DNA of 64,000 nucleotides from Thiocapsa sp. (GTDB taxonomy: Bacteria > Pseudomonadota > Gammaproteobacteria > Chromatiales > Chromatiaceae). Positions 27,290 through 37,082 of this stretch are shown piece by piece. A program made the translations under genes and the position numbers. Under the pieces are notes generated by a model, which worked only from the letters and a program-made list of their open reading frames with translations, had not been told where the DNA came from and ran no database searches. The stretch lies in assembly GCF_022340925.1 (NCBI RefSeq), contig NZ_JAJDNA010000005.1:1-64000 (forward strand), in the 5' to 3' direction. Within the stretch, counting starts at the first letter, position 1; the number at the start of each line of letters is the position of its first letter.

Positions 27290-30200
27290 TTGCCTAAGCA
27301 ACCGAAAGCGCTGCCGGCAGGACCGGTCCCCGTGGCCATCAAGCACCGACTCTTCGTCGCCATCCTCATCCTGGGCGCGTGCGCGCAGGTGATGCAGGCG
27401 GTGCTGATCCGCGAGGGCATGGTGGTCTTCCAAGGCAACGAGCTGAGCCTGGGGGCCTTCTACGGGAGCTGGCTGCTCTGGCTCGCGGCCGGCGCGCTCG
27501 TGGTCATCGCGCTGCGGGGGCGTCGTTGGGTGCGGAACCCGCTGCCGGCGCTGCGGCTGCTGCTGGTCCTGCTGCCGCTATTGCTGCTGGTGCAGGTGCT
27601 GGCACTGCGCTCGGTCCGGGTGCTGCTCGATATCCCCGCAAGCGGGCTGGTCCCGCTTGGCGAGTTGTTCCTGTCGCTGTTGGCCGTCACCCTCCCGATC
27701 GGCCTCGCACTCGGAATCAGCTTTCCGCTGGCCTGCAAGGCGCTGGCCGACCAACCCCGCCACGCCAGCGCCACTCGGCGGGACGCTGCCACCCTGGTGA
27801 GTCGGCTCTATGTCGCCGACGCGCTAGGGGCGCTGCTCGGCGGGGTGCTGTTCACCTTCGTACTCGTGCAGTGGCTGGGTCTGGCGCGAACCCTGGGGGT
27901 TCTGACCCTGGTCCTGGCCGTGACCGCCTGGTCACTGCCGCCGCGGCCGTTGCGGGCACCGGGCGGGTGGGCGTCTCTGCTGTTGGCGCTGCTCGGTCTG
28001 GCACTGACGCTCTTCCCGTTCACGAAGGAAGTGGAGCGGCGACTGGAAGTGCTGCGCTTCTCGAATCTGCAGCCGGGGCTCGAGCTGCTGCGCTCGGTCG
28101 AGACCCGATACGGGCACGTGGCGGTGGCCAGGCTCGGCGATCAGACCTCGGTCGTCGCCGACGGACAGATCCGTGAGAGCTTCCCGCAGTCGCTGGAGGT
28201 CCGGCGTGAGGCGGCCTATTTCGCCGCCCAGGCAGCGGATGCCAGGCGCGTCCTGGTCCTCGGCGGGCTGGCCGGCGGACTGCCGGCGGAGCTGGCCCGC
28301 TATCCGATCGAGCGCATCGAGGTGGTGGAGGACGATCGGCGCGCCTTCGATGCGGTGCGGCCCTTCCTGGATCAGGAAACCGAGCGCGCGCTGGCCGATC
28401 CACGCCTGCGGCTGCGCTTCGAGGACGGCCGGCGCTTCATCAAGCGACCACCTCCGGGGGCCGGCTACGACCTGATCCTGATCCTCGCGGCCAGCCCCGC
28501 CAGCGCCCACGGCAACCGCTTCTTCACGCGGGAGTTCTATGTGCGGGCCCGTGAGCGCCTGACGCCGGATGGGGTGCTGTGCACCCGTGTCAGCAGCGCC
28601 GCGAGCTATCTGGGCCGCGAGGTCGCGGGCTACGCGGGCTCCGTCTATCATACCCTGGGGTCGGTGCTGCCCCATGTCGCCATTGTGCCGGGCGAGGAGC
28701 AGACCCTGTGTGCGTCGGCCGCTGCGAACCGGGTCAGCGAGGACCCGGCCGAGCTCCTCCGGCGCTACCGCGCCATCGCGCTGGATGCCCATGATCTGCC
28801 CGAGGGCGCCTTCGCCAACCTGCTCGACCCTCGCGAGGTCGCCTTCGTGCGCGGGCAGCTCGATCAGGCGCGCGCCGAGATCAACACCGACGAGCGGCCC
28901 GTCACCTATTACCTGAACATGCTGCTCTGGGGCCGCTTCAGCGGCTCCGGCGTCGTGGACTGGCTCAGTACGCTGCGCGAGATGGGGTCTTGGCCCTATC
29001 TGCTGCCGCCGGCGCTGCTGGTCGTCCTGTGGCTGTTGCGCACCGCGCTTGAGGGCACACCGCGGCGGGCCGGGGAGCGAGGGGGGGCGGTCTTCGTGCT
29101 GACGCTGCTGGGCATGATCGCGATGGCGGCCCAGCTTACGCTGCTGCTCGGCTATCAGTCCCACGTGGGCTTCATGTTCGAGCGGATTGCGCTGCTGAAC
29201 GGTGTCTTCATGACGGGGCTCGCGCTCGGCGCCGGCCTCGGCACCCGTCTCACGCGCACGGGCCGGCCCGGGGCGGCGCTCGCAGCGACGATGGGCCTGG
29301 TGGCGGTGATGCTGCTGGCCCTGCCTGCCGGGCTCCGCGCGCTCGGCGCCGAAACCGGCCCCTGGCAGGAGCCGGGCTATGTGACACTCGCGCTGCTGCT
29401 GGGCCTGCTGACCGGGACCGGCTTTCCGCTCGGCGTCGCGCTCACCCATCGCGACCGCCCGGAGATCGTCCAGAGCGGAGGCCTCACCGCCGCCGCGGAC
29501 AATCTGGGCGGCGCCCTCGGCGGACTGGTCACCGGGGCGCTCATGCTCCCGCTGCTGGGCAGCGCGGCGGCCTCTCGGGTCCTGGCCGTGCTCGCGCTGC
29601 TGGCGCTGGTCCCGCTGCTGGTCGCCCGGCTGCTGCCGGCCTCGCCCGGACCCAGGATCCGCGGCGTTCCGTCGTTCCCGTGGCCCGGCGTCGGCTGGGC
29701 ACTGGCCTACGCAGTGCTGCTGGTCTACGGCTGGCATCTGCTCCAGCAGGGGGCTACGCCGGGGCCGCAGGTCCGGTTCGAGCCGTCGCGGCTCACGGAG
29801 CTGGCCGGAGACCTCCGGTTCGAGCCGGTGGAGCGGCCCTTCATCCACTATCTTGGCACGCCGATCGGTCAGACCGAGCCCTCGACCGCGGCCCTGGCCA
29901 GCATGGCCGCGGCGCCCGAGGTCAGCGGGTACGGCGGGCCGATCAACCTGCTGCTTGCCGTGGACCGGAACGGGACGCTGGCCGGCGTGCGCTACCTGAG
30001 CTCGAACGAGACACCGGCCTATATCGCCGGCATCGAGGGTTGGCTTACCGGCCTTGCCGGTGCGGACCTGACCGCCGGTCGCTTGAGCCTCGACCGGGTC
30101 GACGCGCTGAGCGGTGCCACGGTCACGAGCCGGGCCGCGCTGGAGGCCATCAACCTGGCCGCGGGCCGGCTTGGCGAGGCGGCCTTCGGCGCCGCGATCC

Positions 30201-30964
30201 CGCCGTTGCGGACGCCGCCGCCAGCCTCGCTCGAGGCGCCGTTCTGGGCGACCCTCGCCCTGTTGATCGCGGCGCTGATGGTCCATGTGTCGGGCCGACA
30301 GGGGGTGCGCCTGCTGCTGCTCGTCACCGCCATCGGCGTGCTCGGGCTCTGGCTCAACTCGCCGATCACCGAGGTCGATCTGGTCAATCTGAGCGTCGGA
30401 CATGCGCCCGCGCCGACAGACAACCCGCAGCGCTGGTTGCTGCTCGGTTTCGCCGGACTCACGGCGCTGCTGTTTGGTCCGATCTGGTGCGGTATCTTGT
30501 GCCCGTTCGGCGCGCTGCAGGAGCTGGTCTCCCGAGCCGGCCGGCTGCTCGGACTGCGCCGCTATCCGGATCGCCGCGTCGATCAGGCTGCGCGCTACCT
30601 CAAGTATCTGCTGCTCGCGCTGATGCTGATCGCCGTCTGGCTCAGCGGCGATCCGCTGTGGGCGGCCTTCGACCCGATGCAGCAGCTGTTCGGCGGGCGC
30701 ATCGGGGGCTGGATGCTGGTGCTCGCCGCCGCCGTGCTGCTCGGGTCCCTGGTCTACGTGCGCTTCTGGTGCCGCTATTTCTGTCCGCTGGGCGCTGTTC
30801 TCGCCCTCGGCAACAAGCTCGCGTGGCTCGGCCGGATGGCGCCCAAGCGCCGATTCGAGCATTGCGACCTGGGTGTGCGGAGCGAATACGACTTGGACTG
30901 CATTCGCTGCGGACGCTGCCTCGGCGGCGCCGATACCCGCCTCCGGCACCGGCCCCATGGCTGA
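27290..30964 (+). CDS. Membrane fusion: spermidine-synthase-like + FMN-binding + NosR/NapH-like Fe-S protein
   Basis: A 1224-residue membrane protein. Residues about 18-250 are hydrophobic helices; about 255-550 form a Rossmann domain like spermidine synthase (VLVLGGLAGGLPAELA, EFYVRARERL), but the acidic catalytic site is A-A-S-P (residues 400-403) where polyamine enzymes have an Asp. More helices follow (about 560-830), then a periplasmic FMN-binding domain whose D-A-L-S-G-A-T motif (Thr944) matches the ApbE flavinylation site of RnfG/NqrC/NosR. The C-terminal helices carry two C-P motifs (CGILCPFG, CRYFCPLG) and a C-I-R-C-G-R-C cluster with no clear fourth Cys. This is an electron path across the membrane (inference). 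Start is TTG 27290 or GTG 27332. Confidence 0.85.
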   Translation: MPKQPKALPAGPVPVAIKHRLFVAILILGACAQVMQAVLIREGMVVFQGNELSLGAFYGSWLLWLAAGALVVIALRGRRWVRNPLPALRLLLVLLPLLLLVQVLALRSVRVLLDIPASGLVPLGELFLSLLAVTLPIGLALGISFPLACKALADQPRHASATRRDAATLVSRLYVADALGALLGGVLFTFVLVQWLGLARTLGVLTLVLAVTAWSLPPRPLRAPGGWASLLLALLGLALTLFPFTKEVERRLEVLRFSNLQPGLELLRSVETRYGHVAVARLGDQTSVVADGQIRESFPQSLEVRREAAYFAAQAADARRVLVLGGLAGGLPAELARYPIERIEVVEDDRRAFDAVRPFLDQETERALADPRLRLRFEDGRRFIKRPPPGAGYDLILILAASPASAHGNRFFTREFYVRARERLTPDGVLCTRVSSAASYLGREVAGYAGSVYHTLGSVLPHVAIVPGEEQTLCASAAANRVSEDPAELLRRYRAIALDAHDLPEGAFANLLDPREVAFVRGQLDQARAEINTDERPVTYYLNMLLWGRFSGSGVVDWLSTLREMGSWPYLLPPALLVVLWLLRTALEGTPRRAGERGGAVFVLTLLGMIAMAAQLTLLLGYQSHVGFMFERIALLNGVFMTGLALGAGLGTRLTRTGRPGAALAATMGLVAVMLLALPAGLRALGAETGPWQEPGYVTLALLLGLLTGTGFPLGVALTHRDRPEIVQSGGLTAAADNLGGALGGLVTGALMLPLLGSAAASRVLAVLALLALVPLLVARLLPASPGPRIRGVPSFPWPGVGWALAYAVLLVYGWHLLQQGATPGPQVRFEPSRLTELAGDLRFEPVERPFIHYLGTPIGQTEPSTAALASMAAAPEVSGYGGPINLLLAVDRNGTLAGVRYLSSNETPAYIAGIEGWLTGLAGADLTAGRLSLDRVDALSGATVTSRAALEAINLAAGRLGEAAFGAAIPPLRTPPPASLEAPFWATLALLIAALMVHVSGRQGVRLLLLVTAIGVLGLWLNSPITEVDLVNLSVGHAPAPTDNPQRWLLLGFAGLTALLFGPIWCGILCPFGALQELVSRAGRLLGLRRYPDRRVDQAARYLKYLLLALMLIAVWLSGDPLWAAFDPMQQLFGGRIGGWMLVLAAAVLLGSLVYVRFWCRYFCPLGAVLALGNKLAWLGRMAPKRRFEHCDLGVRSEYDLDCIRCGRCLGGADTRLRHRPHG

Positions 30965-31035
30965 GATAGCGGAACGATCCCGCCGCGTCCATCGTCTACA
31001 GTTTGATCATCGGGTCCGGCCGGCGATGGCATGCG

Positions 31036-31293
31036 ATGCATCAGCTTCGACACATCCACGAGCGCGAGCTCCGTTTCCTCGGGCTTGTCCTGATCACGGG
31101 CTTGGTGATCGCCTTGCAGCTCGTCGACAGCCTGCGGCCGCTTGGCCTGTCGGGCTCGGGCTGGCGCGTCATCGACCGTCAGGCCGTGGAGCGGCGGATC
31201 GAGTCCGGTGAGCTTAGCGACCGTGAGGCGAGCTGGTACCACCCGCTCAGCAACGACGAGGCGCGCGCGGCCCGCGCGGGGTCCGCGCCATGA
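31036..31293 (+). CDS. Small membrane protein in the flavin/AmmeMemoRadiSam operon
   Basis: An 85-residue protein with one central membrane helix (FLGLVLITGLVIALQLVDSL), a basic N terminus and a charged C-terminal half (QAVERRIESGELSDREASWY). It starts at ATG 31036, 71 bp after the large fusion gene, and its stop overlaps the next start (ATGA at 31290-31293), so it is translationally coupled to the radical SAM gene. No family is recognised. The placement suggests a small subunit of the membrane fusion or a docking protein. Confidence 0.75.
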   Translation: MHQLRHIHERELRFLGLVLITGLVIALQLVDSLRPLGLSGSGWRVIDRQAVERRIESGELSDREASWYHPLSNDEARAARAGSAP

Positions 31294-32297
31294 GCGCGGT
31301 CACCTGCGAGCTCTGTCCGCGCGGCTGCGTGATCCCCGAGGGGGGCGCCGGGGACTGCCGTATCCGGGTGAACCTGGGCGGGCGGCTGCGCGCCACGACT
31401 TACGGCCGGCCGTCGGCGGTCCATATCGACCCGATGGAGAAGAAGCCGCTCTACCACTTCCTGCCGGGGACACCGGTCTTTTCAATCGCCACCGCGGGCT
31501 GCAATCTGCATTGCCTCAACTGCCAGAACTGGCAGCTTTCGCAACGGGGCGGCGAGGAGATGGAGCAGGTCTACCGGCTCGACCCACCGGAGCTGATCCG
31601 CGCGGCCAAGGCCGAGGGCTGTCGCAGCATCGCCTACACCTACTCCGATCCCGTCGTCTTCTACGAATACGTCTACGACTCCGCAGAGCTGGCGCGCCAG
31701 GAGGGGCTCGCCAACTGCTTCGTCACGGCCGCCTATATCAACCAGCATCCGTTGCGGCAGCTGTGCCGGTTGCTGGATGCGGCCAACGCGGATCTCAAGG
31801 CGTTTGACGACGGCTTCTATCGGCAGGTGAACGGCGCGACGCTGAAGCCCGTCCTGGACGCCCTGGTCACCATGCGGGAGGAGGGCGTGTGGCTGGAGGT
31901 GACCAATCTCGTCATCCCGACGCTGAACGACGACCCGGCCGTGATCCGGCGCCTGGCACGCTGGGTCCGCGCCGAGCTCGGCGCCCAGACGCCGCTGCAC
32001 TTCAGCCGCTTCCAGCCCCAATATCGGATGCGCAATCTGCCCCCCACACCGGTCGAAACGCTGGACCGGGCGAGACGGGAGGCCCAGGATGCGGGACTGG
32101 AGCATGTCTATGTGGGCAATGTGCTGGGACATGCGGGCAACTCCACCTATTGTCCGCGGGACGGCACACTCCTGATCGGCCGGGTTGGTTTCATGATCAC
32201 CGACTATGCGCTGACCGCGGATGGCCGTTGTCCCAGCTGCAACGAGCGGGTTCCAGGTGTTTGGCGATCCGCAGACCTGAGTGGAGACCGAAGATGA
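31290..32297 (+). CDS. amrS: AmmeMemoRadiSam system radical SAM enzyme
   Basis: A 335-residue radical SAM protein. The cluster motif is C-N-L-H-C-L-N-C (Cys71, Cys75, Cys78), the C-x3-C-x2-C spacing that binds a 4Fe-4S cluster and SAM. An N-terminal cysteine block (C-E-L-C-P-R-G-C at 6-13, Cys23) is typical of this family and of pyruvate-formate-lyase-activating-enzyme-like proteins. The partial TIM barrel continues with SIAYTYSDPVVFYEYVYD and NADLKAFDDGFYR. A C-terminal C-P-S-C pair is also present. The AmmeMemoRadiSam reaction is unknown. Start overlaps the previous stop and its stop overlaps the next start. Confidence 0.93.
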   Translation: MSAVTCELCPRGCVIPEGGAGDCRIRVNLGGRLRATTYGRPSAVHIDPMEKKPLYHFLPGTPVFSIATAGCNLHCLNCQNWQLSQRGGEEMEQVYRLDPPELIRAAKAEGCRSIAYTYSDPVVFYEYVYDSAELARQEGLANCFVTAAYINQHPLRQLCRLLDAANADLKAFDDGFYRQVNGATLKPVLDALVTMREEGVWLEVTNLVIPTLNDDPAVIRRLARWVRAELGAQTPLHFSRFQPQYRMRNLPPTPVETLDRARREAQDAGLEHVYVGNVLGHAGNSTYCPRDGTLLIGRVGFMITDYALTADGRCPSCNERVPGVWRSADLSGDRR

Positions 32298-32482
32298 CGA
32301 CGACAGCAGAACGGGGCCCTGTGCGGCAAGGGCGCAGACGCGCATTGGGCCTGATCACCGGTCTGGGTGCGCTCGGGCTCGCGATCCCCTGGCCGCGGCG
32401 GCCGTCGCAGGCACGGCCGGTCCAGCGGCTGCCGAGTCTCCGCGAGGCCGACTATTATCGCCCGCACGAGCTGGCCGGCTGA
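32294..32482 (+). CDS. 62-residue peptide with Tat-like export signal
   Basis: ATG 32294 overlaps the radical SAM stop by four bases. The product has a twin-arginine-like start (R-R-R-A-L-G-L) followed by a hydrophobic stretch (ITGLGALGLAIPW) and a short basic/tyrosine tail (LPSLREADYYRPHELAG). Coupled translation and the conserved-looking tail argue that it is real. Either the tail anchors or is released as a small periplasmic peptide, possibly a substrate for the neighbouring radical SAM enzyme. No family recognised, and the export route is inferred from the signal only. Confidence 0.6.
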   Translation: MTTTAERGPVRQGRRRALGLITGLGALGLAIPWPRRPSQARPVQRLPSLREADYYRPHELAG

Positions 32483-32492
32483 GGCGGGAGAT

Positions 32493-33476
32493 ATGAAAAG
32501 GCGTGCCCCCGTGGCCGCCGTGCTCTGGTGGCTCGGGGCGGGTCTGTGCACGACCGCTGTCTGCTGGGCCGGCAACGACGACGCAGGAGGCGAACGGATC
32601 AGGCCCAGCGCCTTGGCCGGTACCTGGTATCCGGCCGACGCCGAGACCTTGGCCGAGACTGTCGACGCGCTGCTGGCCGAAGCTGTATCCGAGCCCCCCG
32701 GGGGGGGCATCAGGGCGCTCCTCGTGCCGCATGCCGGCTATACCTATAGCGGTCTGGTCGCGGCGAGCGCCTTCGCGCTGATCCGCGGGGCGCAATACCG
32801 GCGTGTGATGGTGCTCGCGCCGGCCCACCACGCCGGATTCGACGGGCTCTCCATCGGTGATGTCGATGCCTACGAGACGCCGCTCGGTGCGGTCCCGCTG
32901 GATGCGGAGACCATCGCCCGCCTGAGGGCATCTGCGCTGGTGCGCGCCGAGCCCGCCGCCCACCAGCGGGAGCATGCGATCGAGATCGAGCTGCCTTTCC
33001 TCCAGCGAGCCCTGGCGCCTGGCTGGCGGCTGGTGCCGATCCTGGTGGGTCTGCTCGACGGCGACGAAGACCGGCTGCTCGCCGACCTGATCCGGCCATT
33101 CCTCGACGACGGCACGCTCATCGTCGTCTCCAGCGACTTCACCCATTACGGTCCCAGGTTCGGCTATGTCCCCTTCCCGCCGGACCGGCGGGTGACGGAG
33201 CGGATACGCGCCCTCGACGACGGCGCGATCGCACGGATCGTCGCGCACGATGCCCCCGGTCTGCTCCGGTACCGGGAGGAGACCGGAGTCACCATTTGTG
33301 GTGTCTGGCCACTGACGTTGCTGCTGCGCCTGCTGCCGGCGGACGCAGCGGTGCATCGGCTCTCCTATGCCGCGAGCGGTGCGCTCACCGGCGACTGGCG
33401 CCACTCGGTGAGCTACGCGGCGCTCGCGGTAACCGCGCCGGCGCCGCTGTCAGCCGACGCCGAGATTCACGACTAG
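32493..33476 (+). CDS. Exported Memo-family protein (AmmeMemoRadiSam system protein B)
   Basis: A 327-residue Memo protein, related in fold to class III extradiol dioxygenases. Metal-site motifs are present: VPHAGYTYSG (His80), the LAPAHHAGFDG strand, and SSDFTHYG. The first 27 residues (KRRAPVAAVLWWLGAGLCTT) look like a signal peptide, unusual because Memo proteins are normally cytosolic; the mature protein would be periplasmic. It starts 10 bp after the small peptide gene. The third family partner, AMMECR1-type protein A, is not in this window. No terminator was found after it. Confidence 0.9.
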   Translation: MKRRAPVAAVLWWLGAGLCTTAVCWAGNDDAGGERIRPSALAGTWYPADAETLAETVDALLAEAVSEPPGGGIRALLVPHAGYTYSGLVAASAFALIRGAQYRRVMVLAPAHHAGFDGLSIGDVDAYETPLGAVPLDAETIARLRASALVRAEPAAHQREHAIEIELPFLQRALAPGWRLVPILVGLLDGDEDRLLADLIRPFLDDGTLIVVSSDFTHYGPRFGYVPFPPDRRVTERIRALDDGAIARIVAHDAPGLLRYREETGVTICGVWPLTLLLRLLPADAAVHRLSYAASGALTGDWRHSVSYAALAVTAPAPLSADAEIHD

Positions 33477-33689
33477 ACCGCGCATCCACCAGGACGTGGC
33501 TCCTGTCGCTCGCAGCGTCGTGGCCAGCTCGGCCTGATTGCCTTCAACACGGGAGAGGGGCGGCGGACGGGCCGCGACCCATTGCGGCCAGGCGATCCGG
33601 ACCCCGCCAGCGGGCCACCGGCCGCCTCCGTTCAAGGCTTTCTCAAGTGCTGGATTGAGAGGACCTTGGCAGACCGTCGGCGCCACGCG

Positions 33690-34115
33690 TCAGGCCGCTC
33701 CAACCTCGCCGGTCTTGTCGTGAATGCTGATCGGCAGCCCCTCCATCTTGCAGATGGTCTCGTGCACCGTACAGTGCCCCGAGACGCGTCGGATGGCATC
33801 GGCACGCTGACCGACGGAGGCGTTCGGCAGATGCACCTCCACCATCAGCTCCCTGAGGTGAGCGGGGTTGATGGCCTTCTCGTAGTGGATCTCTACGTAC
33901 AGGCCGCTGGCGTCGATTCCGGACTTGCTGCAGTACTGCTGCACGAAGGCGGCGATGCAGGATGAAAGCGAGGCGACGAAGTAGTCCGGCGGTGTCGGGT
34001 GACGACCTTTGCCGCCCCATTCGGGTGTTGGCGGGACGTCGTTCAGGATCTCGTGATCCCCTACCTGAGTCGCGAAGACCATATCAGCTACATGCCGGGA
34101 TTTCACTGAAGGCAT
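33690..34115 (-). CDS. OsmC-family peroxiredoxin-like protein
   Basis: A 141-residue cytosolic protein of the OsmC/Ohr family. Two cysteines lie at the family positions, Cys53 (SLSSCIAAF) and Cys115 (SGHCTVHET). The fold order fits (a beta-rich N terminus, central helix, then C-terminal strands). OsmC/Ohr proteins reduce organic hydroperoxides, while YhfA-like members are of unknown role; this one, with P-P-D-Y-F-V-A-S-L-S-S-C, belongs to the general OsmC group. It is convergent with the Memo gene and stands alone. ATG 34115 is clean. Confidence 0.9.
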   Translation of the reverse strand: MPSVKSRHVADMVFATQVGDHEILNDVPPTPEWGGKGRHPTPPDYFVASLSSCIAAFVQQYCSKSGIDASGLYVEIHYEKAINPAHLRELMVEVHLPNASVGQRADAIRRVSGHCTVHETICKMEGLPISIHDKTGEVGAA

Positions 34116-34599
34116 CTCTTCCCCCCTTCCGTCGGTTCTTGGACTGGATCGGTCACGCAGCCGCTATTCAGCCGTCGAAACGTGCCGGCGTCAAGCGAGC
34201 GGGACCAATCCATCCAGGCCAACCGCCAGCGCATGCTGGAGCTGCTCGATGAGCGGGGGGCGTGCTCCGATGGGCTTGGACCCCTTCGTCAGTCAGCTTG
34301 AGGTGCCACTTGGCCGCGCAGCGGGTCCGCTGTGCGGAACGGTCGCCGACGGTCCAACACTCGACGACTAAAGCGTCCACTTGCTTTGCAGCATTGCAGT
34401 CTCACTGCAAAGCAACTTCGCAGCAGCGATTGATGCAGCGCAACAACGAAAGCGCAACGTGTTGGCCGGGCGGGTGAAGCGAAATCTGGTCCGGTCTGTG
34501 CGGGCGTTTACCGGAACGCCAACACGAGCGCCGTGCCGGTTGCCGGGTCCGTGGCCCGGCCGGTGTCGCGCCCGACCGCCAACCGGGGACCAAGCAGTG
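34116..34599. other. Intergenic region upstream of the hydrogenase remnant
   Basis: About 480 bp. A plus-strand frame containing QSIQANRQRMLELLDERGA looks protein-like for about 30 residues and may be a shard of a lost gene. A long frame enters hupS from 34381 but its translation before 34600 has no Tat signal or family match. The hydrogenase promoter should lie here; I found no clear sigma-54 (GG-N10-GC) site. Confidence 0.35.
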
Positions 34600-35697
34600 A
34601 TGCCCAGATCCACGCCCGAGACCTTCTACGAGGTCATGCGTCGCCAGGGAATCACGCGGCGCAGCTTCATCAAGTTCTGCTCGCTGACGGCCACCGCGCT
34701 GGGTCTGGCGCCGAGCTTCGCCGGCAGGATCGCGCACGCCATGGAGACCAAGCCGCGCACGCCGGTGATCTGGCTGCATGGGCTGGAGTGCACCTGCTGC
34801 TCGGAGTCTTTCATCCGCAGCGCGCATCCGCTGGTTTCGGACGTGGTGCTGTCGATGATCTCGCTGGACTACGACGACCTGATCATGGCCTCCGCCGGCC
34901 ACCAGGCGGAGGCGATCCTCGCGGAGATCAAGGACAAATACACGGGCAACTGCATCCTGGCCGTGGAGGGCAATCCGCCGCTGAACCAGGAGGGCATGAG
35001 CTGCATCATCGCCGGCCGGCCCTTCGTCGAGCAGCTCAAGGAGATGGCCGCGGACTGCAAGGCGATCACCTCCAGGGGTAGCTGCGCGTCCTGGGGCTGC
35101 GTCCAGGCCGCGCGCCCGAACCCGACGCGCGCGACGCCGGTGCACCAGGTGATCCACGACAGGCCCATCATCAAGGTGCCGGGCTGCCCACCCATCGCCG
35201 AGGTGATGACCGGCGTGCTGACGTACATGCTCACCTTCGACCGCATTCCGGAGCTGGACCGCCAGGGCCGCCCGGCGATGTTCTACGGCCAGCGCATCCA
35301 CGACAAGTGCTACCGCCGGCCGCACTTCGACGCCGGCCAGTTCGTCGAGAACTGGGACGACGAGTCCGCGCGCAAGGGCTACTGCCTGTCCAAGATGGGC
35401 TGCAAGGGGCCGACGACGTACAACGCCTGCTCCACGGTGCGCTGGAACAACGGCGTGTCCTTCCCGATCCAGTCCGGCCATGGCTGCATCGGCTGCTCCG
35501 AGGACGGTTTCTGGGACAAGGGCAGCTTCTACCAGCACACCACCGACACGCACGTGTTCGGCATCGAGGCGAACGCCGACAAGGTGGGTCTCGGCGCGGT
35601 GGGCGTGGTCGGTGCGGCCATCGGCGCCCATCATCGAAGGCGCCAAGTACTCCTGGATCAAGGCGCCGCGCTGGCGATGTTCCTTGTCCTGGACTGA
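34600..35697 (+). CDS. hupS: [NiFe] hydrogenase small subunit, C terminus replaced
   Basis: The small, iron-sulfur subunit of a group 1 membrane-bound uptake hydrogenase, oxidising H2 in the periplasm. ATG 34600 opens a Tat signal ([10 protein letters not shown]), followed by the proximal-cluster motif L-E-C-T-C-C-S-E-S and later cluster residues ([21 protein letters not shown]). The protein is normal to about residue 340 ([10 protein letters not shown], then [11 protein letters not shown]). It then runs into out-of-frame sequence of hupL and stops at 35697 with 28 aberrant residues, so the C-terminal membrane anchor is lost. With no large subunit it cannot form an enzyme. Start supported by the Tat signal; a longer frame from 34381 has none. 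Confidence 0.88.
   Translation: MPRSTPETFYEVMRRQGITRRSFIKFCSLTATALGLAPSFAGRIAHAMETKPRTPVIWLHGLECTCCSESFIRSAHPLVSDVVLSMISLDYDDLIMASAGHQAEAILAEIKDKYTGNCILAVEGNPPLNQEGMSCIIAGRPFVEQLKEMAADCKAITSRGSCASWGCVQAARPNPTRATPVHQVIHDRPIIKVPGCPPIAEVMTGVLTYMLTFDRIPELDRQGRPAMFYGQRIHDKCYRRPHFDAGQFVENWDDESARKGYCLSKMGCKGPTTYNACSTVRWNNGVSFPIQSGHGCIGCSEDGFWDKGSFYQHTTDTHVFGIEANADKVGLGAVGVVGAAIGAHHRRRQVLLDQGAALAMFLVLD
35630..35677 (+). pseudogene. hupL: Fragment of [NiFe] hydrogenase large subunit
   Basis: In the frame two bases off hupS the sequence [16 protein letters not shown] is readable. It is a well-conserved internal block of hydrogenase large subunits, normally followed by G-x-x-M-E-V-G-P-L-A-R. Only 16 codons remain. 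The deletion joined hupS near its 3-prime end to this block and then left hupL again at about 35678. What lies between 35678 and 35870 (PDDGVAAVGQRLAADPAEAL in one frame) is unassigned. Confidence 0.7.
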
Positions 35698-35869
35698 CAC
35701 CCCCCACGCGGCGACCGGCCCCGACGATGGCGTCGCCGCCGTCGGCCAACGGCTCGCCGCGGACCCGGCCGAGGCACTGCGGAGCCACATCGACACAGCG
35801 GCCGCCAACACCAGCCCCGCGGCGGCTAGAGTGTCGGAGACCCGGTCAGGCTCCGGCGTCAGCCGCCGC

Positions 35870-36894
<1,025 letters not shown>

Positions 36895-37082
36895 ACCGAT
36901 ACACGGGTCGCGCCAGGGGTCGTAGCCGCCTTCACCCGACGGATGAGCGGTGAGCATTGCCAAGAGCCTTCTGATAGCAGCAGGTTGCACGCAGGGCGAA
37001 GCGGCCAATTGCCGTTTCTAGGTTCAAGCAGCCGACTCTGCAATGCGCGAGGCAAGAGTAAGGACTTGACCCTATTCGCCTT

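Noticed and set aside
27932-30958. A 1008-codon minus-strand frame opposite the large flavin/Fe-S gene
   Set aside because: Its translation is rich in Gln, Arg and Gly without any domain, and it mirrors a well-supported plus-strand gene. Long antisense frames are common in GC-rich DNA.
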